From assembly GCA_001786395.1 (NCBI GenBank), contig MFWN01000075.1, positions 141 to 6,948 on the forward strand: a stretch of 6,808 nt of DNA, read 5' to 3'. The position numbers and the translations under genes were made by a program. Each line of letters opens with the position of its first letter. The first letter of the stretch is position 1. The stretch comes from Candidatus Pacearchaeota archaeon RBG_13_36_9. GTDB lineage: Archaea; Nanobdellota; Nanobdellia; Pacearchaeales; GW2011-AR1. The notes beneath the pieces are model-generated. The model saw only the letters and a program-made list of their open reading frames with translations. It was not told the origin of the DNA and did not search any database. This document shows, piece after piece, positions 1 through 4,867 of this stretch.

Positions 1-1
1 C

Positions 2-961
2 GAAACAAAAGAGCACAAGCAGGAGATTAAAGCAGTTTATGTTTCTAAACAGAAAAAGAATCCTTGGGTGATTTACACTGTTGTTTTGGCTGTGGCTGTT
101 ATAATTCTTTCTATCTTGCTTTATAGGGGGGGAGGGGTAACTGGGAATACTATAGACAAGGACAAGGCAGCTGAGAAACTGGTTAGTTATCTTAATTCTA
201 GGACAGGCGGAGGTGTTGAATTAGTCTCTTCTGAAAAAGACGGCAGCCTGTACAATGTCCTGGTTTCTTATAATGGAGATGAAATCCCTGTTTATATTAC
301 TACGGACGGGCAGTATTTTGTCCAGGGAGTTGTTCCGATAACTGAGGAGCCTGTTGGAAATGATACTGGTGAACCCCCTGAGCCTGTAGAGATTGTAAAA
401 TCTGACAAGCCCAAAGTGGAATTATTCATCTGGGGTTATTGTCCTTATGGAGTTCAGGCCCAAGGACCTTTGGCAGAGGTAGCTTCCTTGCTTAAAGGAA
501 AGGCAGATTTTGAATCAGTTCTTTATTATGCCGGCCATGGCGAATATGAAGCTCAGCAGAATAAAATACAGGCATGCATACAAGAAGTTGCTAAAGATAA
601 ATATTGGGAATATGCAGCCGGCTTTGTGAAAGATATTTATCCTAAATGCGGCTCTTCAAGAGATATAGATTGCGATAAAAACGAATCAATCAAATTAATG
701 AAATCTTTGGGCATAAGCTCTTCAAAGGTTATGTCTTGTGTTGGGAGTAAGGGAGACGATTTGGTTGCTGAATACGCAAGTCGTGCTCAGTCTTATGGAG
801 TCACTGGCTCTCCGACTTTGATTATTAATGGCATCAAGGTTAATCCTGATAGAAGTGCAGAAGCATTTAAGGCTGTGGTTTGTGAAGCGTTTAACAACGC
901 CCCTTCAGAGTGTTCAGCCGCTTTAAATTCCAATAGCACCACTGCATCAGGCAACTGTTAA
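2..961 (+). CDS. Membrane-anchored DsbA/thioredoxin-fold protein with monothiol CPYG site, 5'-partial
   Basis: The frame is open to the window edge, giving 319 visible residues; the true start lies upstream. A GTG at 68 is available but would cut off a charged, clearly coding leader (residues 1-22: ETKEHKQEIK..., rich in K/Q/E), so I treat it as internal. Residues 24-41 are one hydrophobic membrane helix, so the leader is probably cytoplasmic and the rest extracytoplasmic. Residues about 53-110 resemble the small DsbC-like N-terminal domain (Y-I-T-T-D-G-Q-Y-F). A Pro/Glu-rich linker follows, then a DsbA-like thioredoxin domain from about 137: strand VELFIWGY, active-site CPYG at C147, and the cis-proline loop GSPT at P271. 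The second active-site Cys is Gly, as in a known CPYG subgroup. Other cysteines lie at 192, 216, 224, 246, 294, 304 and 319. Likely role: extracytoplasmic thiol-disulfide chemistry or chaperoning. Fold is confident; reaction is inferred. Confidence 0.85.
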   Translation, partial: ETKEHKQEIKAVYVSKQKKNPWVIYTVVLAVAVIILSILLYRGGGVTGNTIDKDKAAEKLVSYLNSRTGGGVELVSSEKDGSLYNVLVSYNGDEIPVYITTDGQYFVQGVVPITEEPVGNDTGEPPEPVEIVKSDKPKVELFIWGYCPYGVQAQGPLAEVASLLKGKADFESVLYYAGHGEYEAQQNKIQACIQEVAKDKYWEYAAGFVKDIYPKCGSSRDIDCDKNESIKLMKSLGISSSKVMSCVGSKGDDLVAEYASRAQSYGVTGSPTLIINGIKVNPDRSAEAFKAVVCEAFNNAPSECSAALNSNSTTASGNC

Positions 962-973
962 TTTTCTATTAAA

Positions 974-981
974 TTTATAAA
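974..981 (+). promoter_or_regulatory. TATA-like box for the SSB gene
   Basis: TTTATAAA sits in the 42-bp gap before the SSB gene, ending 22 bases before its ATG. With the usual archaeal spacing of about 25 bases from TATA centre to transcription start, the mRNA would begin at or next to the ATG, so it is probably leaderless. No Shine-Dalgarno motif is visible, in keeping with this. Confidence 0.5.
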
Positions 982-1003
982 CACATAAAAAAGACGAAAA
1001 ACA

Positions 1004-1408
1004 ATGAAAATTAGTGAATTATTTGTTCGGCAGGGAAGTGTGGAAGTAGAGGGGACGATAAAAGAGATAACAGAACCGCGAACTTTTAATAAGTTTGGCA
1101 GGGAACTAAGGGTTGCGGATGCTATTCTTGAAGATGACTCTGGAACAATAAAATTGACTTTGTGGAATGATGATATTGGGAAATTCAAGCAAGGCGACAA
1201 AATAAGGATAACTAATGGTTATGTTAATGAATATCAAGGGGAGAAACAGCTAACTACCGGCAAGTTCGGGAAGATGGAGAAAATTGGCTCTGACAAAAAA
1301 AAGAGTGAAAACCCTGAAGTGGAAGAAAGCGGAGAGGCAGAAGAAGAAATTAAGATTGGCGAAAAAGAGGGAGCTGAAGAGCTTTTAGAGGGAGAGGAAG
1401 ACTTTTAA
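1004..1408 (+). CDS. Single-stranded DNA-binding protein, single OB fold with acidic tail
   Basis: This 134-residue protein has an OB fold at about residues 12-94 and a long, very acidic tail (about 100-134). It follows the Sulfolobus SSB pattern closely: the run VADAILEDDSGTIKLTLW matches the ISEAIVGDETGRVKLTLW strand region, and the three known stacking aromatics of that protein (W56, W75, F79, recalled) fall at W54, Y73 and Y77 here. It would bind ssDNA during replication, repair or transcription. The tail is Glu-rich rather than the Gly/Arg-rich tail of Sulfolobus SSB and ends in G-E-E-D-F, which recalls the acidic, Phe-terminated tip of bacterial SSB. A TATA-like box just upstream and the lack of a Shine-Dalgarno site suggest its own leaderless transcript. 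An alternative is a general OB-fold nucleic-acid binder, but the stacking residues favour SSB. Confidence 0.88.
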   Translation: MKISELFVRQGSVEVEGTIKEITEPRTFNKFGRELRVADAILEDDSGTIKLTLWNDDIGKFKQGDKIRITNGYVNEYQGEKQLTTGKFGKMEKIGSDKKKSENPEVEESGEAEEEIKIGEKEGAEELLEGEEDF

Positions 1409-1426
1409 ACTCCTTTGGTTTTATTC

Positions 1427-1432
1427 TTTATA
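1427..1432 (+). promoter_or_regulatory. TATA-like box for the Cys-rich protein gene
   Basis: TTTATA lies in the 42-bp gap after the SSB stop and ends 18 bases before the ATG at 1451, consistent with a leaderless or nearly leaderless start. The T-rich stretch just before it (1411-1429) could also help end the SSB transcript. The site is short in an AT-rich gap, so confidence is modest. Confidence 0.4.
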
Positions 1433-1450
1433 GGTTTATGGTGATTAAAC

Positions 1451-1858
1451 ATGAAAAAGAGCGTAATTGTCATAGTATTTGTTACAATTTTTGTTGCTGC
1501 AGTTCTATTTGCAAGATTTACTGGATTAGTTGTTACAAGCATCAATACATGTACTGACACTGATGCTAAAGATTCTTCTTCTAAGGGGCAGGTAAACGGC
1601 ATATATTATATGTTTACAAAGGAAAATTATACTCTTGGAGATTATTGTGTGGATGATACAACCTTAGTGGAGTATTACTGCGTTCAGGATGGAATGCATT
1701 TTTACAAGAAGAGCATGGAATATAAGTGCGAACTTGGATGTTTTGATGGGACATGCAGGACAGGGGAGCTGGTAAAAACAGAGGCAAGACCTGCTCCTTT
1801 AAAAAAAGGATGGTTGGATAACCTAGTTAATAAAGTCAGAAATCTCTTAAGTTATTAA
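1451..1858 (+). CDS. Small membrane-anchored or secreted six-cysteine protein
   Basis: This 135-residue protein starts with two Lys and a hydrophobic helix (residues 4-21), either an uncleaved membrane anchor or a signal peptide. The exposed part has exactly six cysteines, C34, C66, C77, C93, C97 and C102, in a pattern C-T-D-T-D ... D-Y-C-V-D ... V-E-Y-Y-C ... C-x3-C-x4-C. I recognise this as a recurrent domain of secreted proteins in DPANN archaea and some candidate bacteria, without a known function; even cysteine number suggests three disulfides. Residues 120-135 could form a short amphipathic basic helix. A DsbA-like protein is encoded two genes upstream and could act on it (inference). 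The last 12 bp overlap the end of the converging minus-strand gene. Confidence 0.75.
   Translation: MKKSVIVIVFVTIFVAAVLFARFTGLVVTSINTCTDTDAKDSSSKGQVNGIYYMFTKENYTLGDYCVDDTTLVEYYCVQDGMHFYKKSMEYKCELGCFDGTCRTGELVKTEARPAPLKKGWLDNLVNKVRNLLSY
1801..1807 (-). terminator. T7 tract past the end of the DnaA-IV-like gene
   Basis: On the minus strand this is a run of seven T, 40-46 bases past the stop of the 483-residue gene and inside the opposing Cys-rich gene. Archaeal RNA polymerase often ends at T-rich tracts without a hairpin. On the + strand the same bases encode Leu-Lys-Lys, so the tract may be incidental. Confidence 0.3.
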
Positions 1859-3298
1859 ATTTTTAGCCCTTTCTGGATGAGCTGAACGATATTTTTTTAA
1901 AGCATCTTCAACCAGTTCTTCTACACTGTATCTGAAGGTTACACTATCGCCATTTCCCCCTCCATTATCTCTTGCTGAATAATCAAATGGATTTATGCTT
2001 CCTGCATGAGGATTAAACTGCATTCTTTTTCCTGATTCTTTAGTACGCAAGACAATTGTATTACGGTCTTTTGGTTTTCCAACATCTCCAAACATTGTTC
2101 CTATCTTTGTTGTGCTTAATTCTGGGAATACATTTCTCAAAACATACATTCCAACTGCCCTTGCCATTACAACATCATACGATTTGTTTTTACCCAATAT
2201 TTCAGAAACAGGGACTCCATTAGTATAGTTTTTTGTTCTTATTTTTGTACTTAGAACTTCAAATAAATTTTTTGTAAAATAGTCTATTATAGCCTCTTCT
2301 TTAACTGCTTTGTATTTTTCTAAAGCATCATCAACTAATTCCTCTACACTATGTATTAAAGTTCCGTTGTTTCTTGCTGAATATTGAGAGGAGGGGATTC
2401 CTACACGGGGATTGAAGTATCTTTTTTCTCCTTCTTCTTTAGTGCCTATAACAACTGTAGTGTGGTTTTTTGGTTGTCCAACATATCCAAATATCTTTCC
2501 TATTTCTGGAGTGCTTAATTTCAGTGCTTTTCTTATAACATACATCCCAATCTCTCTTGCAACAGAGATACCTCCACTCCATTTATTACCCAATATTTCA
2601 TAAATAGGAACTCCTTTAGGGAATTTTTTTGTTCTTATTTTTGTGCTAATAATATCAAGTAATTCTCTTGTAAAATTAGATCTTATTTCTTCTTCTTTTA
2701 ATTTATCTAAATATCCAAGATCCAGGGGCATGTTTTTATAATGTTTTATATCATATACCAATCTATTGACATCTGCTCTTCTTTGTTTTTCAATATCTTC
2801 CATCTTTTTTATTAAGCCTACACTAATGTTTCTGTGAATTTGTTCTATTGATTGTTTGCATATTTTCTCATCTATGTTAGGGACATGCATAGTTACTTTT
2901 AATCCATTAGTTTCAGAATACTCTTCTCTCACATCTGAGCTATTACCAGTTAAATGCTTAACAAGGGTTACAAGATTTTTTAGGTTTGTTCTTGAATCAG
3001 GTTTTAAGTTTTCTGTAATCTCCACATCTACACCATTAGGAGTTTCAGTTAAAACAAGAAGGTTTCCATCATCCATTGGATAGCTGCTTTTTTTAGGTGT
3101 TTGAGAGGGAGTGTATTTTTGTTTTATTCTCCTGGAATCTACTTTTATAATTGTCTTTCCTTTTCCTCCTTCCCTTTCTGTTTCATCTACTTTCCTTACT
3201 CTTTTTAGAATTTTTAGGAGTTTATATGCTTCTCTTTCTCCTTCTTCTCCTTCCCCTTCTATTGTTACTTTAACAGACTTATTGTAAACTTCTTCCAT
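1847..3298 (-). CDS. Protein with two tandem DnaA-domain-IV-like DNA-binding modules
   Basis: This 483-residue protein has no signal peptide, membrane helix or Walker A motif. Residues 1-140 are an unrecognised charged region with short strand-helix-strand stretches; about 150-205 is a charged helical segment. The C-terminal half is a tandem repeat (about 205-330 and 336-470). Each copy contains a DnaA-domain-IV-like core: copy 1 has ISVAREIGMYVIR, LSTPEIGKIFG, then NHTTV; copy 2 has VVMARAVGMYVLR, LSTTKIGTMFG, then DRNTIV. Bacterial DnaA has PRQ-AMxL-x-R/K, SLPEIG-x-FG and DHTTV. By alignment to E. coli DnaA (from memory), R248 and R380 match R407, and N278-H279-T280 or D411-R412-N413 match D433-H434-T435. 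Both copies carry a four-residue insert before this motif. Shared extensions follow: FNP, YSAR[ND]NG and SVEELV[DE]DAL. DNA binding is well supported; a replication role is inferred from RFC lying 39 bp upstream on the same strand. Confidence 0.82.
   Translation of the reverse strand: MEEVYNKSVKVTIEGEGEEGEREAYKLLKILKRVRKVDETEREGGKGKTIIKVDSRRIKQKYTPSQTPKKSSYPMDDGNLLVLTETPNGVDVEITENLKPDSRTNLKNLVTLVKHLTGNSSDVREEYSETNGLKVTMHVPNIDEKICKQSIEQIHRNISVGLIKKMEDIEKQRRADVNRLVYDIKHYKNMPLDLGYLDKLKEEEIRSNFTRELLDIISTKIRTKKFPKGVPIYEILGNKWSGGISVAREIGMYVIRKALKLSTPEIGKIFGYVGQPKNHTTVVIGTKEEGEKRYFNPRVGIPSSQYSARNNGTLIHSVEELVDDALEKYKAVKEEAIIDYFTKNLFEVLSTKIRTKNYTNGVPVSEILGKNKSYDVVMARAVGMYVLRNVFPELSTTKIGTMFGDVGKPKDRNTIVLRTKESGKRMQFNPHAGSINPFDYSARDNGGGNGDSVTFRYSVEELVEDALKKYRSAHPERAKNLIT
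1860..1898 (+). terminator. T-rich tract past the end of the Cys-rich gene
   Basis: A T5 run (1860-1864) follows the stop almost directly and a T7 run (1892-1898) lies 34-40 bases past it, both inside the 3' end of the opposing gene. This fits an archaeal oligo-T terminator for the + strand unit; no hairpin is evident. Confidence 0.35.
1889..2293 (-). repeat. Second (C-terminal) copy of the duplicated DnaA-IV-like module
   Basis: It encodes residues about 336-470 and aligns with the copy at 2309-2686 over its length. Shared DNA includes an exact 20-base block (2229-2248 versus 2625-2644) and a 14-base block (2191-2204 versus 2587-2600), both offset by 396 bases, so this is an in-frame tandem duplication with visible DNA similarity. 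This copy has longer loops near its end and altered recognition residues (D-R-N-T). Confidence 0.85.
2309..2686 (-). repeat. First (N-terminal) copy of the duplicated DnaA-IV-like module
   Basis: It encodes residues about 205-330 and is the copy closer to bacterial DnaA domain IV, keeping S-T-P-E-I-G and H-T-T-V. Shared with the second copy: STKIRTK, GVP, EILG, GMYV, IG--FG-VG-PK, FNP, YSAR, NG and SVEELV. Confidence 0.85.
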
Positions 3299-3324
3299 TT
3301 TTCCCTTAGTTTCTGTTTTTCTAC

Positions 3325-3330
3325 TTTATA
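3325..3330 (-). promoter_or_regulatory. TATA-like box ahead of the DnaA-IV-like gene
   Basis: On the minus strand TATAAA (inside AATATAAAG) lies in the 39-bp gap after the RFC stop, with 26 bases between it and the ATG. Expected initiation is about four bases before the ATG. The gene could thus have its own promoter in addition to read-through from RFC. An AAGGGA just before the ATG may be a weak ribosome binding site used on the read-through transcript. Confidence 0.4.
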
Positions 3331-3337
3331 TTAGAAA

Positions 3338-4525
3338 TCATCTCTTATATTTTTCTTGATATTCTTCTAGAAACTTTTCTTCATCTTCACTTAAATCAAG
3401 TTTTTCCCTTGCTTCTTTGTTGAGTATTAAAGGTAATAAGAAAAACTCTTTCATGGCTCTTTTTCTTCCAATGTGGACTGCTTTTGCGAACTTAGCTGCT
3501 ATTGACTTCTTTTTTGCGTATTTTTGGTTCTGAAGCCATATTTTTAATATTCTTTTTGGTCTTTGATACATTGTGAATCCAGAAATAGGCTTTGTTTTGT
3601 GGGATGCATGTGAAATGCCTGCTGAAAGCAGGAAGTTTTCGTAGACTAAAAATCTCCAGTGCTGTTGCCTGTGAATTCTTCCTCTAAACACATCTGCCTT
3701 GCTTAGTGCATCATAAGCCCTCGCAAGTTCTTCTCCTTTATACTCGTAAGGAATATTTTCTTCTATCCAGAGGAATATTTCGTCTATGGGCATCTCTACA
3801 CTATCGTATACGCTTGTTATTTTTGGGTCAGATTGGTTCTTAAATACCTTTCTTAACACATGGAAAATATCTTCTTCTTTTTCCCTTTCGTGTATTTCTT
3901 CTACAGTAATCTCTATATCTAAGGCAGTCTGCAGGTCGTTTAATGCAGCACGGACATCTCCCCGTGACTTGGCAGCTATGCTTTTTAGAATATCCTCTTT
4001 TACTGGCTTCTTTTCCCTGGATGCTATGTCTTTAATTATATTCAGCACTGTTTGGTAATTCAGCTCTTTTATCTTTATTAGTTCGGCTTTTCTTCTCAGC
4101 AAGTTAAATTTTTGCTGCCAGATGTTATTGGCTGTTATAATTATCGGATGAGCAGTTTTTTCAATTAAAGCGAGCAGTTCAGGAAGCCCGCCTTTATCCA
4201 CAGACAGTCCATCTACCTCATCCACAAGGATGATTTTTCCTTTTTTTCCAAACAGAGACTGCTGCTGGGTAGCTGGTTTCATTACCTCTTCCAGCTTTTC
4301 CTTGTTCCTCAAGTCTGAGGCGTTTAGTTCAAATATTTCGAGATCCATCTCTTTTGCAAGTGCGTAGGCCAGGCTTGTCTTGCCTGTTCCAGCTGGGCCA
4401 TGCAGCAAAATTGCTTTTTTTATTGGGAAGTTATTAAAAAAAGCATGGATGCTGGATATTGCAGTCTCCTGCCCCTTAACATCTGCGAAGCAGTTAGCCC
4501 TATATTTCTCACATAAGGGTATCAT
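3338..4525 (-). CDS. rfcL: Replication factor C large subunit (clamp loader AAA+ ATPase)
   Basis: RFC large subunit loads the PCNA sliding clamp together with RFC small subunits. Visible in order: EKYR box near residue 6, a GQE motif at 18-20, Walker A GPAGTGKT (43-50), Walker B IILVDEVDG (98-106), sensor 1 TANN (131-134), sensor 2 SRGDVRAALNDLQ (187-199), then the all-helical collar region. The SRC arginine-finger motif of small subunits is absent and the Walker B reads DEVDG, both fitting the large subunit. At 395 residues it is shorter than many archaeal homologues, and I see no PCNA-interacting QxxLxxFF-type motif at the C terminus, which ends in a charged EKYKR. The ATG at 4525 places the EKYR box normally and follows a purine-rich GGGAAAGGG segment. 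It is the first gene of a probable two-gene minus-strand unit. Confidence 0.94.
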   Translation of the reverse strand: MIPLCEKYRANCFADVKGQETAISSIHAFFNNFPIKKAILLHGPAGTGKTSLAYALAKEMDLEIFELNASDLRNKEKLEEVMKPATQQQSLFGKKGKIILVDEVDGLSVDKGGLPELLALIEKTAHPIIITANNIWQQKFNLLRRKAELIKIKELNYQTVLNIIKDIASREKKPVKEDILKSIAAKSRGDVRAALNDLQTALDIEITVEEIHEREKEEDIFHVLRKVFKNQSDPKITSVYDSVEMPIDEIFLWIEENIPYEYKGEELARAYDALSKADVFRGRIHRQQHWRFLVYENFLLSAGISHASHKTKPISGFTMYQRPKRILKIWLQNQKYAKKKSIAAKFAKAVHIGRKRAMKEFFLLPLILNKEAREKLDLSEDEEKFLEEYQEKYKR

Positions 4526-4564
4526 TTTCTTTTCCCTTTCCCATTTATTATGCTTATTTTTGGG

Positions 4565-4580
4565 TTTATAAAAATTTATA
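4565..4580. promoter_or_regulatory. AT-rich inverted repeat, TATA region for RFC in the divergent gap
   Basis: The 102-bp gap between RFC and the DUF5678-like gene contains TATAAA-AA-TTTATA (4567-4580), a perfect inverted repeat with a two-base spacer, overlapping a palindromic TTTATAAA (4565-4572). Either TATA-like element could serve the minus strand. From the inner one, RFC transcription would start near 4543, leaving a leader of about 18 bases with GGGAAAGGG. Confidence 0.4.
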
Positions 4581-4600
4581 TGATAGAAAATAGCAAATTA

Positions 4601-4608
4601 TTTAAATA
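4601..4608 (+). promoter_or_regulatory. TATA-like box for the DUF5678-like gene
   Basis: TTTAAATA ends 19 bases before the ATG at 4628, placing transcription start at about the ATG, so the mRNA is probably leaderless. An AAAGGA sits only one base before the ATG, too close to act as a ribosome binding site. Confidence 0.45.
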
Positions 4609-4627
4609 GACTTTTGTTTAAAAGGAT

Positions 4628-4867
4628 ATGGGAAAAGATTTAGAAAAAGATGTTGAAGGTGTTGTTAGCTTGGGGGAAGTTTTTGGACTGGATCTTAGTA
4701 AGTATGTTGGTGAGTATGTTTCTATTGCAGAATATGGTGCTGCAAAAGTAATTGCACACGGAAAAAATATTGGAAAAGTAATTGGAAGGGCTGTTAGAAG
4801 AGCAGGCCATGGAAATTTCTTTACTATCCCTGTTCATGACTCTTATGAAGCTGGTGCCCCTGGTTAA
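4628..4867 (+). CDS. Small DUF5678-like protein
   Basis: This 79-residue soluble protein has a core at about residues 25-69: KYVGEYVSIAEYG, KVIAHGKNIGKVIGRA and FFTIPVHD. The order (K-x-x-G-E-[WY]-V, then K-V-[IV]-A-x-G-K-[ND], a helix, and a final F-x-I-P-V strand) matches what I know of the DUF5678 family, small archaeal and bacterial proteins of unknown function. The core lacks cysteines and obvious catalytic residues. The first 22 residues are an acidic extension. The gene is divergent from RFC and ends in a TTAA that also contains the stop of the facing gene. Coding status is supported by the well-placed promoter and family resemblance; a function cannot be given. Confidence 0.68.
   Translation: MGKDLEKDVEGVVSLGEVFGLDLSKYVGEYVSIAEYGAAKVIAHGKNIGKVIGRAVRRAGHGNFFTIPVHDSYEAGAPG

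Noticed and set aside
68..70. GTG as start of the DsbA-like gene
   Set aside because: The frame continues open to the window edge and encodes a charged leader ahead of the membrane helix, typical of a type II anchored protein. Starting at the GTG would place the start codon at the edge of the helix.
958..1200. Minus-strand open frame across the SSB gene start
   Set aside because: It lies antisense to a well-supported OB-fold gene and its translation shows no recognisable domain.
1405..1602. Minus-strand open frame across the six-Cys gene
   Set aside because: It is antisense to a gene with a clear signal/anchor helix and cysteine pattern; the translation looks like a shadow.
1889..2686. CRISPR array or mobile-element repeat
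   Set aside because: The repeat is a two-copy, in-frame protein duplication of about 400 bp with continuous coding; there are no short spaced repeats and no terminal inverted repeats.
2412..3083. Short + strand open frames inside the DnaA-IV-like gene (2412-2603, 2856-3083)
   Set aside because: They overlap a gene whose protein has conserved internal repeats, and their own translations match nothing and have no promoter.
1847..3298. Full-length DnaA
   Set aside because: There is no Walker A/B, sensor or arginine finger in the 200 residues before the repeats, so only the DNA-binding part is DnaA-like.
4526..4627. RNA gene or replication origin in the divergent gap
   Set aside because: The gap is AT-rich with a TATA inverted repeat, but I see no tRNA-like fold, no repeated origin boxes and no DnaA-box-like clusters; promoters explain it.
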